Positions 27,408-36,187 of a stretch of DNA of 64,000 nt are shown here, piece after piece (the first letter of the stretch is position 1; every line of letters starts with the position of its first letter). The DNA is from [Leptolyngbya] sp. JSC-1. GTDB lineage: Bacteria; Cyanobacteriota; Cyanobacteriia; Elainellales; Elainellaceae. A model generated the notes under the pieces. It did not search any database and was not told the origin of the DNA. It saw only the letters and a program-made list of their open reading frames with translations. The translations under genes were made by a program, and so were the position numbers. Where the stretch lies: contig KL662191.1 of the NCBI GenBank assembly GCA_000733415.1, forward strand, positions 5,268,341 to 5,332,340. The letters are read 5' to 3'.

Positions 27408-28544
27408 ATGACTGAGACAACTGAACCAAAGTCTTCTAGCTGGCTGAGTCGCCTACCGCGTTGGCTGGTAGTAGCCCTGGCGATTCCCCTGATCGGGCTA
27501 GATAGTTGGGTGATTTTGCAAGGGTTGAACTACTTCGATTCAATTATTTCAGCCCTGATCCTGGCGACAGTTTTAGCTTTTTTGTTGGATTTTCCGGTCC
27601 GGTTTTTGCAGCAGCGCGGTATTCAGCGTCCCTCTGCAGTTTTAATTATCTTTTTGCTGGCGTTGACTTTAATTGCCGCCTTAGCGATTACGCTGGTACC
27701 GCTGATTCTGACCCAGCTCGAAGAGTTAATCAAACATCTGCCCGACTGGCTCGATGCTGGTAGCCGCCAACTTCAAGCGTTTCAACGCTGGGCCGTGGTG
27801 CGGCGGTTACCAGTCAACCTGAGTGGCGTGATCCAGCGGTTAGAGGAATCCGCTCCTGAAGGAATCGAATCATTTTCGCTGCAGCTTCCCAATGTAGTAA
27901 TTGGTGCAGCCGGTGGCTTAGTAGAAACCGTTTTGGTGGTGGCGCTGACACTCTATTTATTGCTGCATGGTAGCGCCTTTTGGCAAAGCATCTTTAGATG
28001 GTTTCCTCAGCCCTGGGGCAATCAGATCCAGCAATCGCTGCGGCAAAATTTTCAGAGTTACTTTGTAGGACAAGCAACGGTAGCGCTGATTCAAGGCACT
28101 ACTCTCTCGCTGGCGTTTTTCCTGATTCACCTGCCGCTGTTTCTTCTGTTTGGCATCACGATTGGGCTGCTGAGTCTGGTTCCCTTTTTCGATATTGTTG
28201 GGGTTTTGTCGGTTAGTTTGTTGACGGCCCTGAATAATGTCTGGCTGGGGCTGGGGGTATTTTTCCTCTGTCTCGTGATTGATCAAATCATCGATAACGC
28301 TGTTAGCCCCCGGATTATGGGTAAGCTAGTCGGACTAAACCCGGTTTGGATTATTCTGTCGCTGTTGCTGGGTGCGCAAATTCTAGGCGTGATCGGCGTG
28401 ATTTTGGCGATTCCTCTAGCTAGCACAATTCAAGACATTATCGAGCACGTTTACCCAATGGCTACCGGACCAGCAGCACCATCTGAACTTGAAGAAAAAG
28501 ATGCTCCGCAAGCAGTAAATCTGGGAGTCGGCTCTGGGAGTTAG
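27408..28544 (+). CDS. AI-2E family transporter (PerM/TqsA-like)
   Basis: This 378-residue inner-membrane protein has about eight hydrophobic segments in the pattern of the AI-2E transporter family. An N-terminal helix pair (IPLIGLDSWVILQG, ALILATVLAFLLDFPV) is followed by a soluble helical insert (about 95-165), then clustered C-terminal helices with GLNPVWIILSLLLGAQILG and IPLASTIQDIIEH. The transported compound is unknown in cyanobacteria. Its stop overlaps the stop of the convergent caspase-like gene by three bases. Confidence 0.85.
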   Translation: MTETTEPKSSSWLSRLPRWLVVALAIPLIGLDSWVILQGLNYFDSIISALILATVLAFLLDFPVRFLQQRGIQRPSAVLIIFLLALTLIAALAITLVPLILTQLEELIKHLPDWLDAGSRQLQAFQRWAVVRRLPVNLSGVIQRLEESAPEGIESFSLQLPNVVIGAAGGLVETVLVVALTLYLLLHGSAFWQSIFRWFPQPWGNQIQQSLRQNFQSYFVGQATVALIQGTTLSLAFFLIHLPLFLLFGITIGLLSLVPFFDIVGVLSVSLLTALNNVWLGLGVFFLCLVIDQIIDNAVSPRIMGKLVGLNPVWIILSLLLGAQILGVIGVILAIPLASTIQDIIEHVYPMATGPAAPSELEEKDAPQAVNLGVGSGS

Positions 28545-30442
28545 TATTCGCCCTCTTCTGTCACGGGATCTTCGGATGCTATAGGTTCTTCGGAAACAGC
28601 ATTGTCTGACTCAGGTGCTTCAACGACCGGAGCTGGCTGATTGCGCCAATTGGCAATTGCTTCTTGGGCAGGGGCATAGGTGGGTGTATTGGGCGGAACC
28701 AGTTCCCCGATCTGAATGGCTAGATCTAATTCACCATTGGCGGCTCTGGTGTTAGCTAGGTCTAGGATCATTTGGCTCCAGAGCGCAATCGCCTGCTGAG
28801 CCTGATCGTAGACTTTCGCCTGATCCGATGGCACCAAGCGAGCTGCCGAAATCGCCATACTGTAATTATTGGCCGCATCAATCACCAAAGCTTCGTTAGA
28901 GCGAGCTGCTCGACCTTGTGCCATGTCTAAAATCACCCGGCTCCAGCGGTCAATCGCCTGCTGTGCTTCCTGGTGTAGGGGCTGGTCGGGCTTGATTAAA
29001 CGCGCCATTTTGATCGCCTCAACGAGATCAGACACTTGATTTTCCTGGACAGGGTTGCGAGTGCGAATCAGCATAGTTTTGCCTTTGTTCAGCAGTTCTC
29101 GGTTGGTTTGCTCCAGCAGCTGATGATGTTCGGGCGTGCGCTGGTCTGCCGGAAGTTGGGCGAGCTGACGATTGGCATCCTCATATTGCTTGGCCTCGAA
29201 TGCTGCCTGAGCCGATTGCAGCAGCAGAACTGGATCCACCGTAACGATCGGCGCATCAGTAGGCATGGGGTTGGCGGCGGGCGAATTGACTGCAGGGCTA
29301 GGGGGCTGCGTCGGTGGGGCTGCAGCCCGATTCGAAGGTTGATTTCCGGCATTGATCAATGCGCTACTGTTGCGCAAAATCACGCCAAACAGCAGAATTC
29401 CGGCAATCAGGCCACCCTGAACCAGCAGCCGTCGCCAGAAAAACTCATCGCTGAGGGCAAGTGCATCGGGTTCCGCTAGTTCCAGAGCTGGATTGGCGGC
29501 TACTAAACTCGGATTCGCTGTAGGGCCAACAGTGTTCGGCTGCTGGTTGGGACTGAGCCAGCCATTCACCGTTTGCATAAATTGATTGCTGCGACGCGAC
29601 AAAGCCAATAGAGGTTTTGCCAATGGGGCTAGGGGTTGGCTTCCTGCTCCAAACCCAGGCTCAAGGTTGGCATCACCAAACCGATGAGCTGTCTGCGCGT
29701 GGCGGGTTGCTAGGTCGGGCACGATCAACTGGTAGCGTAGGTGGGCGGGCACAACGGCTAATACATCCTGTCGGGGTCGCCACAATTCTTCGCTCAGTCT
29801 GGGCATCTGCTGCTGTAGCGCTTCCACCAATGGCTCCACGGTGACACAGCCATTTTGCCAAGCCGAGATTAAGGCGGCGGTGAAAATGCCCTGCCGTAAG
29901 GTCAGCGGTTCATGGGAAAACTGGTCGGGCTGACAGGACAGCAGTGTGGCAATACCATAGGTCTGAGCCAGTTGAGCCGTCTGGTGACCAAACCCACCGC
30001 GCTCTAGCCCTAACTGACTGCGGTTGGCGTCTATCAGCAGCAGAATGTTATCGGTGGGCAAGGCTTTGAGTGCCTGGAACCAAGTTTCGACAGCGATGCC
30101 GGTGGTGGCTACCTGCTTCGGGTCGGCTTCAATGGGCAAAAGAAAGTCCTGTCCCTGAACCTGGAGGCCATAGCCGCTAAAGAAGCAGAGCAACACGTCT
30201 TTGGGTTGCAGGTTGTTCTGCAATTGGGCCAGCCGAGTCTGGATATGCTCAGCCGTTGGAAAGCGAGAATCTGAACTCACCACCGTAATGTGATCGGTGA
30301 GTAAGTGACAGTGTCGCGGCGAAAATCCACCCGCTTGAATCAAAAACTCGTGCAGTAGCTCAGCGTCTCGTTGGGCGTAGCTAAGGGGCGGTAGAAACCG
30401 ATACTGATTGATGCCAATTCCCAAATACCAATAGTTCACCAT
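28541..30442 (-). CDS. Caspase-fold (orthocaspase-like) protein with substituted catalytic dyad
   Basis: This protein of about 633 residues has an N-terminal p20-like caspase domain (about 1-230; WYLGIGINQYRFLPPLSYAQ, RDAELLHEFL). Active enzymes carry H in a SGHG motif and C in a D-C-R/H-S-like motif; here these read FSGYGLQ (Tyr, residue 91) and LIDANRSQ (Asn, residue 140). It is therefore a likely inactive YN-type relative of the kind known in cyanobacteria. A Pro/Asn-rich linker surrounds one TM helix (LVQGGLIAGILLFGVIL), and the C-terminus has helical repeats of about 60 residues (AQQAIDRWSRVILDMAQGRA, AQQAIALWSQMILDLANTRA). ATG 30442 is chosen; a TTG five codons upstream is possible. Confidence 0.8.
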   Translation of the reverse strand: MVNYWYLGIGINQYRFLPPLSYAQRDAELLHEFLIQAGGFSPRHCHLLTDHITVVSSDSRFPTAEHIQTRLAQLQNNLQPKDVLLCFFSGYGLQVQGQDFLLPIEADPKQVATTGIAVETWFQALKALPTDNILLLIDANRSQLGLERGGFGHQTAQLAQTYGIATLLSCQPDQFSHEPLTLRQGIFTAALISAWQNGCVTVEPLVEALQQQMPRLSEELWRPRQDVLAVVPAHLRYQLIVPDLATRHAQTAHRFGDANLEPGFGAGSQPLAPLAKPLLALSRRSNQFMQTVNGWLSPNQQPNTVGPTANPSLVAANPALELAEPDALALSDEFFWRRLLVQGGLIAGILLFGVILRNSSALINAGNQPSNRAAAPPTQPPSPAVNSPAANPMPTDAPIVTVDPVLLLQSAQAAFEAKQYEDANRQLAQLPADQRTPEHHQLLEQTNRELLNKGKTMLIRTRNPVQENQVSDLVEAIKMARLIKPDQPLHQEAQQAIDRWSRVILDMAQGRAARSNEALVIDAANNYSMAISAARLVPSDQAKVYDQAQQAIALWSQMILDLANTRAANGELDLAIQIGELVPPNTPTYAPAQEAIANWRNQPAPVVEAPESDNAVSEEPIASEDPVTEEGEY

Positions 30443-30849
30443 GCGTTCACCATCCAACCAACTCTAGTGACCAAGTAACCAATTCTGCAATGAGGCTCTA
30501 ACCCTTGAGGTTCGGCCCCGAAATTGCCCCTCACAATAACACAGCCCCCTGATCCGGAGAACAAAAACTTTTTCAAGAGAATTTTCGTTACTGAGGTCAT
30601 GTGATCCGCCACGCTTCGTGGTATCACTGTGGTAGCGCTGAAAACTAGTCCCCATCCCCTAGCCCCTCACTAGAGCTAATCCTAAAGCTTAGCCCCATAC
30701 AATTTTCATAAGACCTAGTTTTAGTAAGACCTCGTTTCAGACCTACATAAGACTTTGCCAGTGGGCGAGGTCGGCATCAGGATCATGATCCTGTCCTTCG
30801 GTCGTAGCTACCGGCTCTCTAAAGTCAACCGCAATCCGGATGAGTAGTG
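30443..30849. other. Divergent intergenic region with palindrome
   Basis: This region lies between the caspase-like gene and the secreted Pro-rich protein gene. It holds the palindrome listed at 30778-30793. A short repetition TTTTAGTAAGACCTCGTTTC / CATAAGACC occurs around 30710-30740. No gene is supported. Confidence 0.5.
30778..30793. promoter_or_regulatory. 16-bp perfect palindrome upstream of 30850
   Basis: CAGGATCATGATCCTG is a perfect inverted repeat ending 56 bases before the start codon at 30850. The position would suit an operator. No regulator gene is adjacent, so this is inference only. Confidence 0.35.
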
Positions 30850-31614
30850 ATGAAAAGCTCGCATCGATTAAGCCATGCCAACGTTAACGATAGAAATTTA
30901 GATCCCAGAGTGCAGGTGAGATCAAACCATAGGGTGCTGGATGTTAACCACGGGTTGCGTTGGTCGCAACTCGGTCGTTTTAGTAGTTGGCTGCTAGGGA
31001 GTTCGCTGGCGCTGCTGGTTGTTTTATCTGCGGCGGCTCAGGCTTATACGGTGGAAGAGGTACTCACCGTTTCGCGGGTGAACGGAGAAGACTATACGGC
31101 TCTGGCCCAACGGGCCGAAATAGCAGCCCGGTCCGCAGCCCAACAGCGGTTCGATAGCGATATTTTGCTGACCCGCGTAGTGATTACGATTCTGGGCCAA
31201 AATGGCGGGCAGACTGCTCCCATTCTGGTTTTGGATGTCAACCGCAACGATTGGCGCAATCGCCCCGATCCGCAACGCTGGGCCAAATACTATCGCAGTA
31301 CTCCGGTGCTTCTAGAACTCGACGGCACAGTTCCTGCCCGTACTCCACTCGAAACGATTCCCCCCGTCCCCGCTCCTGCACCTGCTGTGCCTACTCCATC
31401 TCCATCTCCTACCCCTGCTCCATCTCCTAGACCGCCGCAGCCAACTTTGCCGAATCTGCCAAATCTATCTCCACCGTCTCAACAAAACCAAACTCAGCCG
31501 AACCGAACCGAGCAGCCCCTACCCTCTGGTGCCGCTAGCCCGCCCTCGATTAACCTGCCGGCGACGCCTCCTGGAGAGGTGGGTTTGCCCCGTTCGATCT
31601 TGCGTGATGATTGA
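30850..31614 (+). CDS. Membrane-anchored or secreted protein with Pro-rich tail, unknown function
   Basis: This protein of about 254 residues has a long polar N-terminus (about 45 residues), a hydrophobic helix SSWLLGSSLALLVVLSAAAQ, and a compact domain (about 70-165) with YTVEEVLTVSRVNGEDY and VVITILGQNGGQTAPILVLD. The tail is Pro/Ser/Thr/Gln-rich (PTPSPSPTPAPSPRPPQP). It is probably exported or anchored with the domain in the periplasm. I do not recognise the domain. A GTG one codon upstream is an alternative start. Confidence 0.65.
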   Translation: MKSSHRLSHANVNDRNLDPRVQVRSNHRVLDVNHGLRWSQLGRFSSWLLGSSLALLVVLSAAAQAYTVEEVLTVSRVNGEDYTALAQRAEIAARSAAQQRFDSDILLTRVVITILGQNGGQTAPILVLDVNRNDWRNRPDPQRWAKYYRSTPVLLELDGTVPARTPLETIPPVPAPAPAVPTPSPSPTPAPSPRPPQPTLPNLPNLSPPSQQNQTQPNRTEQPLPSGAASPPSINLPATPPGEVGLPRSILRDD

Positions 31615-31705
31615 GCCTCAAAACTCAGGCTTCTTGGCTGAGAATAGTGCCAAATTTGGAGGCAAAAGCTTAGTATAGAAAGGTTGTCAAATTTTTGAAC
31701 GAGTC

Positions 31706-31879
31706 ATGGCAGTTCCTAAGAAGAAAACCTCGAACTCTAAGCGCAATATGCGCAAGGCCACCTGGAAGCGTAAGGCTAGCTTAGCAGCCCAAAAGGCTCT
31801 TTCTCTCGGCAAGTCTGTACTCACGAACCGCTCCAGCAGTTTTGTCTATCCTCAGGCTGAAGAAGAAGAGGAAGAGTAG
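31706..31879 (+). CDS. rpmF: 50S ribosomal protein L32
   Basis: This 57-residue basic protein reads MAVPKKKTSNSKRNMRKATW at the start, then KASLAAQKALSLGKS, and ends with a run of Glu. That matches cyanobacterial and plastid L32 in length and sequence; it lacks the zinc Cys pairs found in some bacterial forms. It is a component of the large ribosomal subunit. The gene stands alone, 91 bases after the Pro-rich protein gene. No canonical ribosome binding site is obvious. Confidence 0.93.
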   Translation: MAVPKKKTSNSKRNMRKATWKRKASLAAQKALSLGKSVLTNRSSSFVYPQAEEEEEE

Positions 31880-32117
31880 ATTTAAGTTCTCAGTTTTAAG
31901 TGTTAAGTTTTGAGTAGGCAATCCTTTTGAGTTCTCAGCTTTGGTGGCGTAGCTTGTGCGTTCGCGATAGCCTGCCGTTAGGCATAGCACCTAGTTTTTA
32001 GGTTCTGAATGAACAAAACGTTGGATGAATAGTCAACTCAAAATTCAAAACTGAATCGGCAGAGTAGCTAACTCGAGACTCAAAACTTAAAATTCAAAAC
32101 TAGTGAGCGGCAATTTT

Positions 32118-32720
32118 ATGTTGGGCAAATTCTTCCAGAAGCCAGATCCAGAGCTGAGTGACCGCGTTCCACCGGGGCAACACTTGACGAAGGGCTTTCC
32201 GGTTTTGACCTATGGGCAAACGCCGCAGGTCAGCACAGAGACCTGGGAATTTAAAGTGTGGGGCTTAGCGACGTCTAAAACCTTCACTTGGGACGACTTT
32301 ATGGCGATGCCCCAGAGCAATTTCACCGCTGATTTTCACTGCGTCACCACCTGGTCCAAGCTGGATGTGCAGTGGACTGGGGTTAAGGTCACAGATTTTA
32401 TGCAGCATGTGGACGTGGATCCCAAAGCAGTGCATGTGATGCAGCATTGCTACGGCGGCTATACCACCAATATTGCGATGGAAGATTTCTATCGTGAAGA
32501 AAATTTCTTTGCCCACACCCTGTTTGGCGAACCGCTACCGGCTGAGCATGGTGGTCCGATGCGTCTGGTAGTACCCCATCTCTACGCCTGGAAGAGTGCC
32601 AAGTGGATCAACGGCCTGGAATTTCTCGACCACACGGAACTGGGGTTCTGGGAGCGGAATGGCTATCATCATCGCGGCGAACCCTTTGCTGAAGAGCGCT
32701 ACAGCAGTCGCTTTTTCTAG
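32118..32720 (+). CDS. Sulfite oxidase-like molybdopterin oxidoreductase
   Basis: This protein of about 200 residues is a small single-domain member of the sulfite oxidase fold (Oxidored_molyb), similar to YuiH-type proteins. The molybdenum-ligating Cys is in FTADFHCVTTWS; LDVQWTGVKVTDF and GGPMRLVVPHLYAWKSAKW are conserved cofactor-region motifs. There is no dimerisation domain and no signal peptide, so it is probably cytoplasmic; the substrate is unknown. ATG 32118 (MLGKFFQKPDPELSDRVPPG) fits the family start better than GTG 32103. Confidence 0.85.
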   Translation: MLGKFFQKPDPELSDRVPPGQHLTKGFPVLTYGQTPQVSTETWEFKVWGLATSKTFTWDDFMAMPQSNFTADFHCVTTWSKLDVQWTGVKVTDFMQHVDVDPKAVHVMQHCYGGYTTNIAMEDFYREENFFAHTLFGEPLPAEHGGPMRLVVPHLYAWKSAKWINGLEFLDHTELGFWERNGYHHRGEPFAEERYSSRFF

Positions 32721-32780
32721 ACACATTGGATAAATAGAATTTTAAGGGCTTGGTGCCGGTTGGCATCAAGCTTTCTGCGT

Positions 32781-32882
32781 TTCAGTAGTGATAAATAGAA
32801 CAACATAACTAAATTTCAGTAGTGATAAATAGAACAACATAACTAAATTTCAGTAGTGATAAATAGAACAACATAACTAAAC
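32781..32882. repeat. Three tandem copies of a 34-bp unit
   Basis: Copies at 32781-32814, 32815-32848 and 32849-32882 have the same sequence apart from the last base or two of the third. Each begins TTCAGTAGTGATAAATAGAA. The array is AT-rich and lies between the sulfite-oxidase-like gene and murQ, just before a strong hairpin. Confidence 0.9.
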
Positions 32883-32897
32883 ATGAAACCCAAAGGA

Positions 32898-32929
32898 GGT
32901 GTTGTCGCCGCCCGAAGGGCGACAACACC
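32898..32929 (+). terminator. 12-bp perfect hairpin, terminator-like
   Basis: GGTGTTGTCGCC (32898-32909) pairs perfectly with GGCGACAACACC (32918-32929) around an 8-base loop. TTGGTTTTAATT follows about 6 bases later. It could terminate the gene upstream, or it could be an mRNA structure in the murQ leader, since murQ starts 56 bases later. Confidence 0.55.
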
Positions 32930-32984
32930 CTGGTCTTGGTTTTAATTAAGTTGAATGACTTATTTGGTGATGATTGGGTTGAAT

Positions 32985-33887
32985 ATGGGCATTGACTTAG
33001 GCAAACTTTCCACCGAGCAGCGCAATCCCAATACGGCTGAAATTGACCGGGTTCCCACTCTGGACATGGTGCGGCTGATCAACGAAGAAGACAAAAAAGT
33101 GGCGCTTGCCGTTGAGCAGGTTTTGCCTGAAATTGCCCAAGCGGTTGATCTAATTGCAGCTCAGATTAAGCGAGGCGGCAGGTTGTTTTATATCGGCGCT
33201 GGCACCAGCGGCCGCCTGGGGATTTTGGATGCCTCGGAATGTCCGCCCACCTATGGCGTCGATTTTGGTCTGGTGGTGGGATTAATTGCGGGTGGGGATG
33301 GCGCGATTCGCAAAGCGGTTGAAGGGGCAGAAGATCGTCCTGAGTTAGGTGCATCTGACCTCAAAGCCCATAATTTCAATACCCAGGATGTGTTGGTGGG
33401 CCTAGCAGCCAGCGGGCGCACCCCCTATGTGATCGGCGGCTTAGCCTACGCTAACAGCCTCGGTGCCCATACCATCGCCATTGCCTGTACCCCCAATTCC
33501 GAGATTGGTCGCCTTGCCGAGATTGCGATTGAACCCCTGCCCGGTCCGGAAGTAGTGACTGGCTCGACTCGCATGAAGGCCGGAACCGCCCAAAAGCTGG
33601 TGCTGAATATGCTTTCAACCGGCGCAATGATCAAAATCGGCAAGGTCTACGGCAACCTAATGGTGGACGTACAGGCGTCAAATCAGAAACTAGTAGAACG
33701 CTGCAAACGCATTGTCTGTGAGGCCACAGGCATTGAGCGCTGCCGCGCCGAAGAACTGCTGACCCTAACAAACTACGATGTCAAGCTAGCCATCCTGATC
33801 CAAAAAACCGGTCTCACCATCGAAGCCGCAACCCAACTGCTGCAACAAGCCGAAGGCTATCTGCAACGAGCCATCGATCAAACTTAA
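32985..33887 (+). CDS. murQ: N-acetylmuramic acid 6-phosphate etherase
   Basis: This protein of about 300 residues has a SIS sugar-phosphate fold and cleaves the lactyl ether of MurNAc-6-P to GlcNAc-6-P and lactate, as part of cell wall recycling. LSTEQRNPNT, FYIGAGTSGRLGILDASECP and TGSTRMKAGTAQKLVLNML are diagnostic. ATG at 32985 (MGIDLGKL) gives the usual family length; in-frame ATGs at 32955 and 32970 are alternatives, and none has a good ribosome binding site. The murein hydrolases near 4-6 kb would feed the same recycling theme but are far away. Confidence 0.93.
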   Translation: MGIDLGKLSTEQRNPNTAEIDRVPTLDMVRLINEEDKKVALAVEQVLPEIAQAVDLIAAQIKRGGRLFYIGAGTSGRLGILDASECPPTYGVDFGLVVGLIAGGDGAIRKAVEGAEDRPELGASDLKAHNFNTQDVLVGLAASGRTPYVIGGLAYANSLGAHTIAIACTPNSEIGRLAEIAIEPLPGPEVVTGSTRMKAGTAQKLVLNMLSTGAMIKIGKVYGNLMVDVQASNQKLVERCKRIVCEATGIERCRAEELLTLTNYDVKLAILIQKTGLTIEAATQLLQQAEGYLQRAIDQT

Positions 33888-34340
33888 ACCCCCCTATCTG
33901 CATCCATGCCCTCCAACACCTGACCAGTTCAGCCAATCCCTTCGACCAAAATTTACCCATCTCCCCATCTCCCTATCCACCCTTATCCTCTTCATCTATT
34001 CTTCTTGCAAACTATTTGCAATTAATTCCACAATCGCCTATCTTGGAATTAACTACAAAACAATTGAATAAAGTTCTCAATAAGCTCTATGATGGCCAAG
34101 GGACCACAAACTGATTACGAAATAATAAGCTTTTTTAATCGTTTGCTGAAAAGGATTTTTACGCTCTGATGCTAGGTTTAGCCCCTGGCATTTTGGGTGT
34201 TGGTCTGGCAGCGGCAGGCTCTTAAATAAAGCGTTTGATTATCAGTTTGAACAGCATTGCTAATCATTTGCACCAGGTTTTTGATTCTTCAGGTTTAACG
34301 AAACATTAACCGGGAATTTCTTTCATTTATCCTATAGTCG
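33888..34340. other. Intergenic region without supported gene
   Basis: In these 453 bases two very short frames (26 and 18 codons, overlapping as TGATG near 34168) can be read at 34090-34225. They have no recognisable similarity, so I do not call them genes. Confidence 0.45.
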
Positions 34341-34598
34341 ATGCAGCAGCACAATTTTCAGGTTTCAAATCCTCAGGTTTCGAACGGGCAACAGATCGCC
34401 ATTTCCCGCAGCGATCGATGGCAGGTGCACCAGCGGTTGGAAGAACTAGAAATTGCTTCGACCTGTCTCCGTGACGGTAGCCTCAAGGTTGAGATTCGTA
34501 GCCCCCTAACGGTAATTCAACTTCGGAGCGTTCTACAGCAATTCACGGCATCCCGTCAGCAGTTGGTGGATTGGTTAGAGCAATGCTGGCAGTCCTAA
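34341..34598 (+). CDS. Small hypothetical protein
   Basis: This 85-residue protein begins with a Gln/Asn/Ser-rich segment. A compact region follows: RWQVHQRLEELEIASTCLRD, VEIRSPLTVIQLRSVLQQ, and a final helix ASRQQLVDWLEQCW. It looks like a conserved cyanobacterial small protein, but I cannot name a family. The 2Fe-2S protein gene follows 81 bases later on the same strand. Confidence 0.6.
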   Translation: MQQHNFQVSNPQVSNGQQIAISRSDRWQVHQRLEELEIASTCLRDGSLKVEIRSPLTVIQLRSVLQQFTASRQQLVDWLEQCWQS

Positions 34599-34679
34599 AT
34601 TTGTAGATTTTTTAGGCTTGTAGATTTTTGGGTTTGTAGTTGGTTCGTAGAATTGTTTTGAAGGGGTAGAAGCTGAACA

Positions 34680-35348
34680 ATGGGCAAGTATAGTCATTCG
34701 CAATTTGAGCTAGAAGGACGATTTCTTGGGTTTGCGGCTGAAGAGGGCTATAAGCTGAAGCTGTTGCGGCTATCCACTCTCTCAGGCGAATACCGAGTCA
34801 AGATCCCGAAAGAATTGCGCCCATTGCTCTACCGTACATTGGTTCCAGGTGAGTGGATCGAGGTTTCTGGCTATCAAAAGCTTGATTCCTTCAAGGGAAC
34901 TGTTAAGCTCAAGGCCATTCGGGTGGTGCCGAGTACGCCCCATCGTTCGCTGCCCCAGCCCGCGTCTCAACCCGCTTCAGTGACGCCGGTGATGCCCTTC
35001 GGCAGGTCCGCCCTTCAGCCCATTGGTTCTGAGCCAACCGCCTGTGCAGCTACTACGCCAACGGCTACTCTATCGAAAGGGCGGGCGAAGACGGATACGA
35101 TTTTGGTTTGCCAAAAATCGGACTGCTGTAAGCGTGGCGCTGGAGCCGTGATCAAAGCTTTGCAATCTGAATTAGAAGAGCGGGGGCTAACTGATGTAAA
35201 AATTCGCGGCACTGGCTGCATGAAGCAGTGTAAGGCTGGCCCAAATTTAGTGATGCCCGATAAGTCACGCTATTGCCGGATTCGCCCTGAGGAGGTCGCG
35301 GCTGTGGTTGACAAGCACTTCCCAGTTCCCAGTGAAGTTGCTAGCTAA
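34680..35348 (+). CDS. (2Fe-2S) ferredoxin domain-containing protein
   Basis: This 222-residue protein has an N-terminal cyanobacterial domain (about 1-85; FELEGRFLGFAAEEGYKLKL, RVKIPKELRPLLYRTLVPGE), a Pro/Ala-rich linker, and a C-terminal thioredoxin-like 2Fe-2S ferredoxin domain. The cluster Cys residues are in LVCQKSDCCKRG and GTGCMKQCKAGPN, the pattern of bacterial (2Fe-2S) thioredoxin-fold ferredoxins. The electron partner is unknown. A clear terminator follows. Confidence 0.85.
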   Translation: MGKYSHSQFELEGRFLGFAAEEGYKLKLLRLSTLSGEYRVKIPKELRPLLYRTLVPGEWIEVSGYQKLDSFKGTVKLKAIRVVPSTPHRSLPQPASQPASVTPVMPFGRSALQPIGSEPTACAATTPTATLSKGRAKTDTILVCQKSDCCKRGAGAVIKALQSELEERGLTDVKIRGTGCMKQCKAGPNLVMPDKSRYCRIRPEEVAAVVDKHFPVPSEVAS

Positions 35349-35375
35349 GTAGTTGCTCTTACTCCAATGCATCAG

Positions 35376-35403
35376 AGCGAAGCAAGATCTGCTTCGCTTT
35401 TTT
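35376..35403 (+). terminator. Rho-independent terminator
   Basis: AGCGAAGCA (35376-35384) pairs with TGCTTCGCT (35390-35398) around AGATC and runs into six T residues. It lies 28 bases after the stop of the ferredoxin-domain gene. Confidence 0.85.
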
Positions 35404-35583
35404 GATCTGTAAAAAACAAAAAACAAGGCGATGCAACAGCTAGCACCGCCCTAAATCTTAGATTGCGTTCAATCGCGAATGGCAATTACGCCTGACTAAC
35501 AGCCTGCCCAATTGCCAACTGAACCGTCACAGAATCGGCTAGGCAGATAGAGATAGGCTGATCGAAACGGGTCAAATCTTGAC

Positions 35584-36006
35584 TTATTTGCCCAAAACTT
35601 GCTCTCTTAGAGACGTGAATTCGTTGGCCAACTGCTCGCGAGTAGACGCTTTGAGCAGATAGCGCCAGATGAACCAAGCTGAGTATCCCATGCCGATTAG
35701 CTCAAACAGCGAAGAGAACAAGGGCAAATCATTGATGGCACCCAGAACAGCCAGAAGCAGTTTCACGGCAATCAGGGCACCGATGATCAAGCTAATCGTC
35801 AGGATAGGCCGCTTGTACTCCCCAAAAAAGTCAGACAGGTAAGCAGGCAGATCCGCCAGAAAGTCTGAAATTTTGGCTCCAATTTCCCGCCACTGCTCGT
35901 TACCAGCAGAATCAGAGGAGTCAATGGTCGTTATGCTTCCGGGAGTGTCAATTTTAACGGTGACATTCTCCGAGTTTAAGGTCTCGTTTTTCACTTCAGG
36001 CTCCAT
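35584..36006 (-). CDS. CAAD domain protein (thylakoid membrane)
   Basis: This protein of about 140 residues has an acidic N-terminus, an amphipathic stretch, and two adjacent TM helices (ILTISLIIGALIAVKLLLAV and LFELIGMGYSAWFIWRYLL). It ends KASTREQLANEFTSLREQ. This is the CAAD module first described as an appendage of cyanobacterial aminoacyl-tRNA synthetases that anchors proteins to thylakoids; here it is free-standing, related to the CURT1-type family. ATG 36006 has AAGGTG upstream; a TTG at 36033 is less likely. Confidence 0.85.
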   Translation of the reverse strand: MEPEVKNETLNSENVTVKIDTPGSITTIDSSDSAGNEQWREIGAKISDFLADLPAYLSDFFGEYKRPILTISLIIGALIAVKLLLAVLGAINDLPLFSSLFELIGMGYSAWFIWRYLLKASTREQLANEFTSLREQVLGK

Positions 36007-36187
36007 AGTCACACCTTGGAATAACCTAAACAACTGTTAGAGGACGTGAGAAGATACCCCAGTCTAGGATAGAACCAGCAAAATAATACTAAGATACTTA
36101 TCAGTTTTAAAACCATCTTCCAGACTTGGCAAACATACTAGACACTAAAGCAGACTGACCGGAATTGCAAGGGATTTTTTGCAGATT

